A stretch of DNA of 64,000 nucleotides, taken from NCBI GenBank assembly GCA_024803745.1, contig JANJXV010000130.1:2616418-2680417 (forward strand), given 5' to 3'. The position numbers were made by a program, and so were the translations under genes. This document shows, one piece after another, positions 23,956-35,566 of this stretch. This DNA is from Megascapheus bottae. Lineage: Eukaryota; Chordata; Mammalia; Rodentia; Geomyidae. Position 1 is the first letter of the stretch. Every line of letters starts with the position of its first letter. The notes under the pieces were generated by a model that saw only the letters and a program-made list of their open reading frames with translations, ran no database searches and was not told the DNA's origin.

Positions 23956-24455
23956 TTTTACTATTTTTATTGTAATTGATAAAAGGGTTACATGATATTG
24001 TGCATTAATTCACATACATTGATACCCTTTCACATGTCTTGGTCCACATTACCCTCCCCCCCACACCCCATCTTGGTTTTCCCCCCTTCCCTATCCAATT
24101 TCAAATAACCAAATACAAATATATCCAATATATCAGATTACAAAGTGAGGTACTATAATAATATGATATAACCAAGGGACAGCAAAAGAGATGAGAGATA
24201 ACATAGTACATTAAGGACAACAATCATTCATTATATGGCTTTTGTTTCAATATCATGGAGGTCCTTTCAATTAGCTTCATACTATATGGCCTTTTGTATC
24301 AAGGTTTTGCTCTATTACAAATCTCTGCTAGTAGAGCCCAAGGTTTCTACTGATTATGACAAATGAGGGAAACCATTGAGCCTAAGTTCCTTTGAGTCTG
24401 GCTTACTTCACTTAATATGACTTTTTCTAAGTCTTTCCATTTCATAACAAATAGG
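23956..24455 (-). mobile_element. Young L1 3' end, antisense, with target-site duplication
   Basis: Reverse complement of the common L1 3' UTR ('tattgtaattgataaaaggg', 'cttggtccacattaccctcc', 'aaatatatccaatatatcag', 'aacattgagcct'-type and 'ttgagtctggcttacttcac' blocks). It ends in the ORF2 sequence complementary to 'ttgttaggaaatggaaag'. Flanks tctaatatgtttctt (23941-23955) and tctaatctgtttctt (24456-24470) match at 14 of 15 positions. Confidence 0.9.
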
Positions 24456-24504
24456 TCTAATCTGTTTCTTAAAGAGAAAATAAACGGGTTTACTGGGCTG
24501 TTGT

Positions 24505-24727
24505 TTTCAGTTTTTTAATAGGTGGGTCCTGCTTGAAGTAAGGCCTGATTGCTGTCTATGAGCTTTTCATTCAAGGTTAGTGCTTGAGCCACAACCCCAG
24601 TTCTGGTTTTTTTTCTGGAAGAGATAATAGTCTTATGGATTTGCTGCTGGGATGGCATTTAACCACAATCCTCAGATCTCAGCTTCCTGAGTAGCTAGGA
24701 TTACAGGTATAAGCCAGTGGCACCTGA
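24505..24727 (-). mobile_element. Composite 7SL-like/Geo-type SINE, antisense
   Basis: On the plus strand: 'tgcttgaagtaaggcctgat', 'ggttagtgcttgagccacaa', 'agttctggttttttttctgg', 'aatcctcagatctcagcttc', 'ctgagtagctaggattacag'. This is the complement of the composite SINE from its tail to its 7SL-like head. Confidence 0.75.
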
Positions 24728-25509
24728 CTTAAACAAGTTTTAATCTAAATTTTACGTATTTTATATAACTAAACATAATGGCATTTCCAACAAGAAAAGT
24801 CAAAAGTCTTATTAAGCAATGCTTTGCATACTGTTACATCTATAACTAACCATGATTTAATTTCAGGTAATCATATTCTCAAAAGATCAGTTACTTTATA
24901 AATATTGCTGTAAATTAAAAGAAGTGGGAGTCAAAGAAGAGAAACAATCCAATAGTCAAGGCACAGAAACCGTAAATTCCCTTTGTTCAATTTAAGAGAA
25001 CCTGGAAAACATGCAATTTTATAACATAAGCCCTCCTGAAAAAGTTAACATTTTTGAACCTACTAATTAACGCTGATACTTAGTGCAAGCTGTATAAAAT
25101 TGTTAAGAATTAATTAACTAATATAGTCTAAATAGGATCTCATTATGAACTGTAAAAACACAGGGAGGAACCTGCAAAAATTGCCTGAGGCTTTTCAAAT
25201 GTAAGAGTGATAATAAGTAATCAGAGAAAGAAAGTTTCCTTAAATTAGTCGATTTATATTTTAGATTTGGGCAAGAAAGTTATTTTTAACATTATTCTAA
25301 AAGCTTCAAAATTTTAAAATACAAAGAAGTCAATGCATTTTAATCATCTACTGTGAAATGCCCAGAAGTGAAGTTGTTCATAGATATCTGCAAAAAAATT
25401 AGACTCCTGAATATGATAGAAGACCAACAATGACATGAGGCAAGAGGTATTCTTAACAGAGCTGCCAGATCTTTGCAAAGGCTAAGTCAGATGCTAGCAT
25501 GGCTGTGTC

Positions 25510-26005
25510 CAAAATCCAGGCATGCATAGTCTCTCTTCATTCAGTCAAAGCCAAACTCCCGGAAGAGAGTGTCAAGACCTTCTGTTATCTGCAAGCATAG
25601 CAGCAGCCCTGCCTGCCTCCTCTCTGATCCCATCTCCTCCTCGCCCTTCACTCCCACCAAGTGCAGTGGTGTACATACTTGATGTTACTTCAGGGTGGCA
25701 GGTGATCTCTAACATGAAACAGCTCAGATCATCACTTTCCTCTGCCTGTGTGTTTCTCCCTGATGGTCACCAAACCCCCAACCTGCACACTTTGCTCATA
25801 GGTCACTTTCTCAAAGACCACTCAGCCACTGCTACCCTGCCTCATGCATTTTCAATCCTTATTCCTGTTTGAACTTTTCTCCTTTTATCCTTCTGATGTC
25901 ATGTTCCTATGTGCAATATAATTTACTACTTTAATATGCTTAGTATTTATTATCTGGTTCCCTCTAGAATATAAGCACTGGAGACTGTCCTAAAAGCTGG
26001 ATGTA
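25510..26005 (+). mobile_element. L2 LINE relic, sense 3' region
   Basis: A pyrimidine-rich stretch has 'ggtcactttctcaaagacca', a TATTTATTATCTGG block, and 'ttccctctagaatataagca'. These are the successive landmarks of the L2 3' end. A 116-codon open frame (25522-25872) lies inside it and is Ser/Pro/Leu-rich. I treat it as fortuitous. Confidence 0.55.
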
Positions 26006-26021
26006 AATTTACAATGAAGTT

Positions 26022-26168
26022 TTTAAATTGTATTTTATTATCAGGATAAAGTACAGAGGGATTGCAGTTACATACATCGGGTAAGGGGTATATTACTTCT
26101 CAAACCTTGATAACCCCTTCTCATATTTTTGTACCCCTTTCCCTTCCTCCACCCCTTCCCAATCATCT
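26022..26168 (-). mobile_element. L1 3' terminus, antisense
   Basis: 'attgtattttattatcagga', 'gtaaggggtatattacttct', 'aaccttgataaccccttctc', and the C-rich 'tccaccccttcccaatc' are the reversed L1 end. Only the last ~145 bp are present. Confidence 0.75.
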
Positions 26169-27419
26169 CCTAACCAGGAATTGTTAATGCTAACTGATAT
26201 TTAAAGGCTATGATATACCTACTCTTTTTAGACAACTGATGTTGTCAAATCATTTGGAATAAATATAATTCATTCAACTTCTTTTCAGACTTCTGGTGAG
26301 TACCAGAAAGGATTTACTAATGGATATTTAGCTTCCTAACATGGCACAAGCATTCAATAAGGTACCAACTAAACTGGAATTATAGTAAAATCACCTTCAG
26401 TAGCATGAATCATAAGTAATGATTGACAACAGATAACTACCAAGGCATTTTTTTCTACAAGAGCCTATAAATGATCTCAATCTGTCTCTTAGAAGTAACA
26501 AACACCAATAATATCAGTGGAGATAGGAAGGTTGGGGCAGAAAAGCAACCCAGAAGAAAACTCAAACTCTTAGAAAGGAAAAAAAATAACTAAAGCAGAA
26601 AGGGCCAGGGACTTGATTCAAATAGTGTAGCACACACAACTCTGTCCTCACAAATCATGAGTACAGTATTTATCTTTCATTAATTCACACAATAGAGTTG
26701 CTAAAACTTTTTATAGGTACTGGCTTTATGAAAATTATTTAGTACAAAGTGAGGGTCAAGATTTAAAGACATTGCCTAAGCTACCAGAGCTTTGAAAATA
26801 TCTGAACACTGCACAGATAAATATTAAGGTTATTCTGTGAAGGATAAGGGGATACCTGGTATGCTATGACAGCTCATAAGTGATGATGAACCTTCACTGA
26901 AACACTGATTCATGAAGACACTTTGGGCAGTAGTGCTCCCTGTAACTACTACTCTGGCTGTTTCTTTCACTTCTTTCTAAGGCTAAATAATTCCTAGAAT
27001 TTCATGCCCTGTCTTCAAGTGAAATTAAATGTAGAATACTACAGCAGTGCTTTTACTTGGGAACTTGTGGCAAACACCTTTTTCCAGCCTTGTCCAACAA
27101 ACAGAGGAGGGACACTGGCATAGCAACTCAGGCTTAGGGAGAACCTAAGCATGACATTTAGAAAAATATTTGTGAAAAAGAAGGGTTTTGTTTCCACAGC
27201 AACCAACTTTCTTAGTCTTCTGAGCTCTACTAAAAATAAAACAAATGAAAGCTGGTAAGAGAAACAGAGTAAGGTCTAATGTAGAATGGCACACAAAGCA
27301 AAAATAAAGGACGCTGAAGCCAAGTTCATTGGAAGAAGCATAGCAAATCCTCAGTTAATCATGAGTGTCCTAATCTGGTCATGACCCTTTAAATCTTCAT
27401 TTCTTTATTTTTTGGTAAC
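26169..27419. other. AT-rich sequence, nothing recognised
   Basis: No open frame above 60 codons, no named repeat and no RNA gene. Confidence 0.35.
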
Positions 27420-28202
27420 TACTGGCCGTGAGATTCTTCTCTCTCCATAAAGCAGAGCCTCCAGAATTTATTCATCTTGTACAATTGGGTTTCAGTGCCC
27501 AGGATCAGTAACTCTCTTGCCTCTGTTCTCGGCTACCCATCACCGCAACACCGTGAGGCTATTTTAGGTAACTTGTATAAGTCTTTGTTGTCTTGTGATG
27601 AGGTTACTTTGCTTAACACAACATCTTCAGAATTCATCCCTACAGCTGCCTGTGGTTGAACTCCCTTCTTTTCTAGGGTTCCATAATACCCAATTTTGTG
27701 TATATAACACATATACTTTGTCCATTTACCTGTGGTTGAGCCCTTACCACTTCTTGAGTATGGTGCACAGTGCTTCAAATCAACATTGGGATTTGGGTTT
27801 TCTTTGAGGTACCTTAACTTACCCTTTAGTAACAAGTCAATGCCTGGCCTCATAAAATGAATTTCTTTTAGTTTTTGAAATAACTAAAGAGTCATTATTG
27901 ATTCTCCTTTAAATGTTTGGTATGGTTCATCAGTGAACTGTTATGGTTTAAGCTTTTCTCCTAAATGACTGTATGTCATTTCTACATTCCATTTCTTCAT
28001 GATGAAATGCATAAGTGTTTTATGTTTGTAGGACTGTTTCCCAGTTCCCCTAGGTCAATTATTTTTCTTTCAGATAATTGTTATAAATTCTAATGGTCCT
28101 TTCTCTTTCTGAAGCATCCATTGTAATACCTCCTCGCTTTTTATCTAAATTTATTTATTTTTATATTGTTTATTTCTTAGTATAGATGAAGAACTTTAAT
28201 TT

Positions 28203-28398
28203 TTCTTTTTTTTGCCAGTCCTGGTCTTGAGCTCAGGGCCTGAGCACTGTCCTTGGAGTTTCTCAAGGCTAGAGCTCTACCACTTGATCCTCAGCACCAC
28301 TTCCGGCTTTTTCTATGTATGTGGTACCGAGGAATCGAACCCGGGTCTTCATGCATGCTAGGCAAGCACTTTAACCACTAGGCCAAACTCCCAGCCCC
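28203..28398 (-). mobile_element. IDL-Geo type dimeric SINE, antisense, inside L1
   Basis: The best-preserved dimer in the window. Geo half: 'cttgagctcagggcctgagc', 'actgtccttggagtttctca', 'tctaccacttgatcctcagc'. IDL half: 'ggtaccgaggaatcgaaccc', 'gcatgctaggcaagcacttt', 'ccactaggccaaactcccag'. The B-box complement (ggttcgattcc) is intact. The element is flanked by similar 'gaa..a..ttaattttt' sequences, a likely target-site duplication, and interrupts the antisense L1. Confidence 0.88.
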
Positions 28399-28599
28399 TG
28401 AAGGAGTTTAATTTTTATAAGTTCACTGATTTTTGTCTTTACTGATTTTCCATTTTCTTTGTTTCTATTGCTGTTTTGGTTCTACATTAAATACTAATTT
28501 CTGCAAACTAGACTTCATTTGTCCTTTTTTTTCAATGTCATTATAATGTGTAATGTATAATGTTAGGTTACTTATTTGAAACACTTCTTGTTTCATTTT

Positions 28600-28885
28600 G
28601 ACTGTCCTGGGTTTTGAACTCAAGGTTTTATGTTTGCTAAGAAGGTGCTCGGTCACTTGAACCAAAACTCCAGATCTATGTTGCAGTTATTTTTAAGATA
28701 GAGCCTCAGTGATGGACCTTGATACTCCTGTTCACTCTTCTCAGACTAGCTGGACTACTAGCACATGCCGCCATTCCCAGCACCTGTTGAAGTGGGATCT
28801 CATGAAAGCTTCTGCCTATACTAAATTCTGATTTTCCAGATCTCTGCCTCCTGTACAGCTGGGGTGATAGGTGTGTGCAATTGGT
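28600..28885 (-). mobile_element. Older ID plus B1-like composite SINE, antisense
   Basis: 'gggttttgaactcaaggttt', 'ggtgctcggtcacttgaacc', 'aaactccagatct' form an ID-type complement. 'gatctctgcctcctgtacag' and 'ctggggtgataggtgtgtgc' form a 7SL-like complement. More diverged than the IDL-Geo copy next to it. Confidence 0.5.
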
Positions 28886-29264
28886 TATGAGAGATCTTAT
28901 GACCTTTCTCCCTCCAGGATGACCTTCAATGGCCTGGGCAGTTTTGCTTTATATATTTACTCTTATGATAGTGATTATGTATTTACCACTATTATGATTT
29001 CTTGGTGAATTGGAACTTACATAACTACATATTGTTTCTGTTTATGTCTTAGAACAATTTTTACTGAAATTCTACTCTGTATGATATAAATATAGCCACT
29101 TCATTCTTTTTTTTGCTTGCCTTTTGCATGGGATGTCTATTCTTTTCCTTCACTTTCATCCTACACATGCCCTTAAATGTAAAGTAAGTTACTTATAGCC
29201 AACATATAGTTTGATTTTAAGCTACACGTGCACATGCACAAATACATATAAAATTTTTGAACTC

Positions 29265-29458
29265 AGGCACGCTTACTTGATTTACGTGGTTGGCCAGAAC
29301 TCTACCATTTAAATCAGTACAGCCCTGCTCTTTGCTCGTTATTTTACAGATGTGGTCTAGAAAACTCCTCACTGACTGGCCTTGGACCACAATCCTTCGG
29401 ATCTCAACCTGCTGAGTAACTATGATTACAGGCCTGACACACCAGTCTCCAAACTCAT
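29265..29458 (-). mobile_element. Diverged composite SINE, antisense
   Basis: 'ccagaactctaccatttaaa', 'ggaccacaatccttcggatc', 'tcaacctgctgagtaactat' and 'gattacaggcctgacacacc' are the complement of the composite SINE head and linker. The tail is heavily worn. Confidence 0.6.
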
Positions 29459-29639
29459 CCTGTTTTCCATGTAGCCTCTCTAAGACAATAGTAATTTAAA
29501 TGTCTCTTGTGCCATGAATATTTCATACTTTCTTATTATCACATTTCTCTACCTTCCAAGGTAACTTTCTTTGTTTTAAAGTTCATGTGATCAAATGGGG
29601 TCTACCTAAATTTTACAATGGAGGAGAGTTTCCTTATTT

Positions 29640-29772
29640 TAAAACCTGGTCTACAAACTTAATCCTATCTGTAAGGCCCTTTTTCCTATACAATTCAAGA
29701 TATTCATAACTTGTAGAGATTAGGAATCATTATCATACCTACTACAGTCACAAATCCAAGAAACAAATACTC
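29640..29772. mobile_element. Ancient interspersed repeat, family unclear
   Basis: 'aaacttaatcctatctgtaa', 'ggccctttttcctata' and 'tagagattaggaatcatt' recall a widespread old mammalian repeat motif (aacttaattacatctgc ... ccctttttccaaataa ... ggattagga). I cannot name the family with confidence. Confidence 0.3.
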
Positions 29773-30119
29773 ATGAATACTACTTACGCCAAACAACACA
29801 GATCTGTTGTCCTAATCATAACTCAGGGATCTCTAGGAAATAAATGTCATCAACAGAATATTACTCTTAAAATAAAGCTCTTAAATTAACTTAATGAAGA
29901 TAAATACATTATTTAGTTTTACAATCTTTATCGCTGTATGCAGTCGCTAGTACTACACAAAGGTCAAGGTGCTGTGGTGTGGGATATATGAATAGTTAAT
30001 AACCAACATTTGTTCTCAGTCTTCCTCCATTTGGAAGAATAGATGGAGTCATTACTATTGTGTACAGTGCCTTGAAGCCAGTTTAAATAAGTCACTTTTT
30101 TACTGGGCTTGATTTATAT

Positions 30120-30560
30120 AAACTATTAAACATTTTTCAATGGATCAAAAGACAATATTGCCCCACAGAGTCATCTGTCATTTGTTTATTCTCATTAGCT
30201 GTATGAAAAATAAACCATGGAACTGCATAAAAATATATTGGAATCAAAGCTTTCTTTACTGTTTAAATTATAATTCAGAACTCTGAATTTAAATGCTGGC
30301 AATGTAAAAAAGCAAGCAAACAATGGCATTAAACAAGGCTGGAAAGTCACTACAACCTCTTTAACAATTTGCCTTTGGAGTACATTGCTGTCTGTAAATA
30401 TCTCCTAATGTAATAGTAGACAAGGGTCAAAAGTACTAATCCCTGAGATTCACTATTCTCCTCTGAATAACAACCTGTTTTTCATGGGATGTTTTAAAGA
30501 TAGAGGCAATTCACGAAAGTGCTTTAACAATGTATTTGCCTAGGATACTTTCAAAATATT
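30120..30560. other. Repeat-free stretch, candidate conserved non-coding element
   Basis: No repeat or frame is recognised. It contains an E-box/MEIS-like 'tcatctgtcatttg' and several AT-rich homeodomain-like sites. Conservation is a guess from texture only. Confidence 0.22.
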
Positions 30561-30989
30561 AACCTGACTCTGGTTTCAGATTTGGTATTATATCTGATTC
30601 ATACAGTTTACTACTATTTATTCATTTTATTTCTAATTTCTAATACACAGTCAATAGTACTGATGATGAGTTAGGCAAGGAATTAGGAAACCTTGTGTTT
30701 GAGAATGATGTCTCAGATGTTAATTTTAAAAATTTTAACATATCGGCTACTGACATTAGCAGAATGGATTGTGATACACAGCATTGTCTTACTGACTCCC
30801 ACAATCCTTGCAAAATCTGTTTGTATATCCAAGGGTAAACACTATTCCCCAAAAATTCTGTCAAGAGTTCATGAGATACAACCCATTCTACAAGAGTTAA
30901 TAACATAAAATAGTGTCCAAACCTCCTCTTCTTGAAAGGAATCTACTAGTATTATCACTGCTATTTTTTGCTTCACTTTATTTTGACAT

Positions 30990-31197
30990 TTTAGCACTAG
31001 GAATTGAACCTATGCCTCCCACGGGATAGGCAATCATTCTACCTAGTAATTCTTGGTGTTCTTTGATTTGCATTTGTATTTGGTGTTTGAGAAAGAAGCT
31101 CACTAACTTTCTTTTGTTTGGCTCCAGACAACACCGTCCTGCCTCCTGAATAGCTAGCTGAGACATCAGTCATGTGCCACCATATTGGGCACATCGC
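30990..31197 (-). mobile_element. Diverged ID plus composite SINE, antisense
   Basis: 'agcactaggaattgaaccta' and 'gataggcaatcattctacct' are an ID-type complement. 'cctcctgaatagctagctga' and 'catgtgccaccatattgggc' are the complement of a 7SL-like head. Confidence 0.5.
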
Positions 31198-31531
31198 TTA
31201 ATAAAGCCACACTAGGTATGATCAATGGCAAATAAAATTTCAGTGGCTGTGAACTACGAAGTCACTAAGCTAGGCAAGTCTTACCCTGGACACAGAAGTG
31301 CTCTTAGTGGTCCTTTGAGGCACCCTGGTGCAATTACAAAGCCTTCTTGTCATGCTATGTAGAACAACACAGCCAGGCACCAGGCTTCACCTATGCTGTC
31401 TCCACTGGTACAGTCTCATCTACATATGGCTCATATATGTTTAAGTTCAGTTTCAAAAAATGTGTGTCCACTACTTCAGGAAATAAACAGCAAAATGCAA
31501 ATTCAAAATTCCTTCACATGAAAAGACCTGA

Positions 31532-31613
31532 AACAAATAGCGCATGTGAACTCCTGCGTTTCTGATATGGAAAGACATGTAACAAATAGCACATGTGAAC
31601 TCCCACGTTTCTC
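31532..31613. repeat. 49-bp imperfect tandem duplication
   Basis: 'aacaaatagcgcatgtgaac' at 31532 recurs as 'aacaaatagcacatgtgaac' at 31581, and the similarity continues through 'ctc(c/)..cgtttct'. It lies inside a 111-codon frame (31546-31881) whose product I do not recognise. Confidence 0.85.
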
Positions 31614-32179
31614 AGCTGTCTTACAGTTTAGCTTGCCGAGCAGAGATGGGAAAGAGAAAAGGGTTAATGATTGCATCTTGTTCTTGAAATGGGAACCAAA
31701 GGGGGAATGTGCCACTTTGAGACAAGGAAATCAAAAGCTAGTCCAGAATTCTCCAGATTCTCATTTTTCCAAATATGAGGTAAATGGGCAAGACTGTGTC
31801 ATATGGGTAGAGCCCCAAGGAGGGAAGCCTCCATCTTCCACTCCCTGGGAGGCTGTGAGAGAAAGCCAAGGCATCTGCTAACCCACACTGGACATGCAAA
31901 ATGTATGCAGTGGATACTTTAGTTACATTGTGTGTAAACACAAGAAGGAGTCTGGGCTATACACAGTATAAGCAAACAGGTCAAGGTTGCTGAGATGAGA
32001 AGGTAACCCCCAGTCTCCTGACATGCAGACCTAAGTTCTCATTACAGTCACTACTCTGGTTCCATTGACCACAGCAGAATAATAAACAACATCCCTGAAA
32101 ATGGATTTAAAGACCACTCAATCCAAATTCTCTAAGCTCAAGGTGACAGCCCACTATCCAGAGGCTATTAAAAGCCAGT

Positions 32180-32300
32180 GGTGGGCTCAGTACCCAAGAC
32201 TCACACCTGTAGTTCTGGGTACTCACTCAGTAGACTGCATCTCAGTTAAGCAGTGACTGGCGTCTGTGACCTGGATCAGTATAATAACAAGCTATAGGAT
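32180..32300 (+). mobile_element. Old composite-SINE head fragment
   Basis: 'ctcacacctgtagttctggg', 'tactcactcagtagactgca', 'tctcagttaagcag' follow the 7SL-like head order (cctgtaatcctagctactcaggaggctgagatct). Weak but collinear. Confidence 0.4.
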
Positions 32301-32444
32301 ATAAAGGTACCAGGAACATGAGTTTGGGAAGCCGACTCTTAGCCACTAGCCATTTGGCTACTTTATGTCCCTCATTGTAGTTATCTACCTAAACAGGCTT
32401 TTTGTGAGGTTTTGTAATCTGAAGCAAGGTCACTGTCATCTAGT

Positions 32445-32690
32445 TATCACCTTGTCTTGGGTCCGAAAAATAGAACACAGTCCTGTAACAAGTTCTACAA
32501 AGTAGGTTTATTAGTTACAAGAACAGGAGTCCAAGATCCACTGCAAGCTGGTTCCTAACGCTAAAGAAAGCTCTCCACAGCAGTCGCCTCACTTGCACCA
32601 CAGGTGAAGGATTCCCCAAAAGTTTCATCTTAAGTTTTACACGAGGACAGATGAGTTTCTGTGTTAAAGGGCATCTGTCTCCTAAATGGG
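32445..32690 (-). mobile_element. Possible LTR fragment, antisense
   Basis: A block unlike its surroundings contains 'gtaggtttattagttacaag' (complement of a polyadenylation-signal region), a moderate GC rise and CpG-containing 'cagtcgcctcacttg'. The layout is reminiscent of a reversed solo LTR. No pair of terminal TG...CA ends with a target duplication was established, so this is tentative. Confidence 0.25.
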
Positions 32691-32984
32691 ACTAGAATGA
32701 GCACAGATGTTTTCATCATGACAAATTTATCATCTTGATAAATTGCATTCCTATACAATACAACCTACAGTTAATTTTGAGCATTACAAATGATGCAAAG
32801 GAAAGAAATGGGTCTCTCTAAGGCCACTCAGAAAAATGTTCCACAGAAATGAATTTAACTAATTGAGAATTTATTTACATGTGCTTTTGAAAGTTTAATA
32901 CCTTCATAACCCATTATTTTATATAGTATTTTGTCTCTTCAAAGTAAAGGACAATATAACAGCTTCCATGTACCAGCATGGCCC

Positions 32985-33192
32985 TTAGTGTTTATGAATA
33001 TCTGCTCATCTAATGTTCACAGAAATTTGAGGCATTTACTCTTAATAATCTCGGAGGTTTTTCAAAGAAAACAGTGAAGCACAGAGTGGCTTGTTCAAGG
33101 TCATCTAGGTTGTAAATGAATGCAGTAAGTTTTGAAGCTAAGCAGCAGCTTTCAGAACCCATATTTACATCCATTAAGCTACAATGCCAAGG
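32985..33192 (-). mobile_element. MIR relic, antisense
   Basis: Reversed MIR landmarks in order: 'aaaacagtgaagcacagagt', 'ggcttgttcaaggtcatcta', 'ggttgtaaatgaatgcagta', 'tttgaagctaagcagcagct', 'catccattaagctacaatgc'. A near-full-length core. Confidence 0.75.
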
Positions 33193-34565
33193 ATGAAAGC
33201 CTAAAAAGGGGTAGATATACCCCTGTACTCCAACTACCATTTTTAAGGTCAGTATAAATGTTTGGAGGTGTGTAAGCAAAATTGCAATTGTGCCTTTCTT
33301 CAACTACACTAGATATAAAGTGCATGCTATAAGTAGAAATGGCAGAGAAGGGTAAGAGATGACAGGAGATTAGGAAGAGGAATGAATATTTTGACTAGTT
33401 AGACAGGCTGGTAGCGCTAAGAAATGTCTGAAACACAATGAACTATATATAATCCCGGAATTCTAGCTCTGCTGCTATTGTGGGGCACATCTTCAACTAA
33501 AATAAGAAGTGGAATCTAAAACCCAGACTAAATTAGACTCATAGTTTCTAAAGATTATCTAATTTAATTGTATTATTATATAAATTACAGAAACACTGCC
33601 TTTGGCCACAAAGTCAATTTACTATTTTTTTCATCTTTTTAACAAGATTCTCTTAAATGAATTTTTTCATTAAATTAATGAATTCATGTAATTTTACTCA
33701 AGCCAAGAAAACTGAATAGATATTATCATCTAAAGCAGGGAGTCTGGGACCACAGTGTCCTGGACCAGTCCATTCTTGTCTGTAAAATTCAGTGTTTCAA
33801 CCAAAAGGGATTATTTCCACATTCCATTCTGATAGAATGTTTTGCTCAGGGTCCAGTAAGAATTTCTGGGAAAAGGTATTCTGTTTAGCCATTTATTAAG
33901 CACCTTAATTCATGAATAAAAACAACCCCCAAAGGATCAACAGTTGGTGAAATTATGTAGGACAGATATATAGACACGAAGACTCTGGCCATTACATCTT
34001 TTGTAAAGGCTCATGGATAAATAGTAGCTAAAATCTCCAGGATTTAGCTTCCTGTGTTTCTGATTTCTCTGGATGGGGAACTTTCTATGACTAATAGCAC
34101 CCTCTGGCATCTGTTTCTCTAGGGGGAACAATACATTAGCCATAGAAAGATTAAATATAATGATTATGATTTCCATTTCTGGGACAAGGCCTTTTCATCA
34201 ATAATTATGATTCGGTGCCAAACTGGCAATCTTTAAGCACTGGCCCTATCGTTCATAATAATGAGCAGATTCATAACCCATGCTCCTTAGCTGTAGAAGG
34301 CTAATTAGGACTTTAACCAAAAACACCACTCATGTGAACTGCCCACAGAGGTCACTGGCTACAGAACACCAGTTCTGGCCAAATGAACTCCATGTGCTGA
34401 CCAGGAGTAAAGAGTACCTGCACTAGAAAAGGAAGTTACAGCTCAGAGTGTAACCCTGAGAGACAGGCAAGTTTTAATTCCTGCAGGAGTATGTGCTTAA
34501 ACATGCAAATGGAAATCATAGCCAAATCAAATATTCCAAAGGGCAGTGAACAACTATGGATAAAA
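33193..34565. other. AT-rich sequence, nothing recognised
   Basis: No supported gene, RNA or named repeat. The stretch around 34190-34370 is repeat-free and could be constrained, but nothing specific supports that. Confidence 0.3.
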
Positions 34566-34566
34566 T

Positions 34567-34672
34567 ATGAAATTATTGTCCTTAATGTACTATGTTGTCT
34601 CTCATCTCCTTTGCTGTCCCTTGTTTATCTCATATTGTTACAGTATCTCACAATTCGTATCTTTAAAGGGCA
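34567..34672 (+). mobile_element. Short internal fragment of an L1 3' UTR
   Basis: 'tattgtccttaatgtactat' through 'ctcatattgttacagtatct' matches the L1 3' UTR of this window. Both ends are missing, so it is a deletion remnant rather than a simple insertion. Confidence 0.75.
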
Positions 34673-35566
34673 TGTGTTCTAGTTGGAAGACAAAGAGGTG
34701 GACTGGAGACTTTTCTGTTTGCTAAACATAATACAATTACATAGGAGTTACCTAAAATCCTGTGAAGAGCCTAAGGTGATTTGTCCAGGTATCCAAGTTA
34801 GGCAAGAAGAAGATTTGCTTTTACCAGCAAAACCAGTCTTTGTATAAAGCCTAGCATTATTTCCTACATAAAAATTATCTCAGGAGTTCTCCCCTCTTAG
34901 GTCCGCCTGCATTATTGCCTCAGAGTCCCTCTCTGTACACAAGCACTATTCAGCCATGGTTCATAGGAATCATTGGACATTTAAACACTCAATGTCCTTA
35001 TGTCTTCAGCCACTGAGGAAACTGAAGTACAAGTCTTTACTGCCCTTCTCTACATAGACACTTGAGGAGGATTTAAAAAGCCTTGGGTGGTCATGTTAGG
35101 ATATGTAAGTCTCCATTAACTGGTCTCATGACTCCATACAGTGTGGTCAGAGAGATTTCTATGGGATTATGCAGCACTTTTCATTTAGAAGCAGCTGCTG
35201 TTTCCTGAGATAGAGAGAGAGCCAATCACTTATGTATACTACCAAATGCTTTAAACACTTGAAATCTTCATACAGGGATGATGTTTCAGGGTATCCTGCC
35301 AACACCAATTTTTGCAGTACTTTAGACAACAGCAAAAGGAAAAGGAAATTCAGTGCTCTTGGCTATTCACACATCAAGGCACAATGATTTCAAGTTCCAA
35401 TTATTTGTGGGGTATCTGAGACGGCAGTCTATGTTGCACCGTGTTCTCAGCCTGTGTTCAACACCCAACTATAGCTGTTATCCTTTTCCACAATAGAACT
35501 CTTTGCTATTTCCATAAGTGATTCTCCTCTCTGATTAAGTAGAACAATATACATAAGAATCTCCTA

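Larger units (their letters stand above)
27420..29264 (-). mobile_element. Ancient L1 ORF2/3' region, antisense, split by younger SINEs
   Basis: Pieces in order on the plus strand: 3' part ('cttaacacaacatcttcaga', 'ccataatacccaattttgtg', 'tttgtccatttacctgtgg'); mid-ORF2 ('taaatgtttggtatggttca', 'tcagtgaactgttatggttt', 'ttgtaatacctcctcgcttt'); and further 5' ORF2 after each SINE ('gattttccattttctttgtt', 'cttgccttttgcatgggatg'). Each piece continues the same reversed L1 ORF2. No coding capacity remains. Confidence 0.75.

Noticed and set aside
25522..25872. 116-codon frame as a gene
   Set aside because: It lies in the 3' region of an L2 relic and is Ser/Pro/Leu-rich.
32445..32690. Endogenous retrovirus provirus
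   Set aside because: No gag, pol or env frame and no second LTR are seen nearby. At most it is a solo LTR fragment, listed at low confidence.
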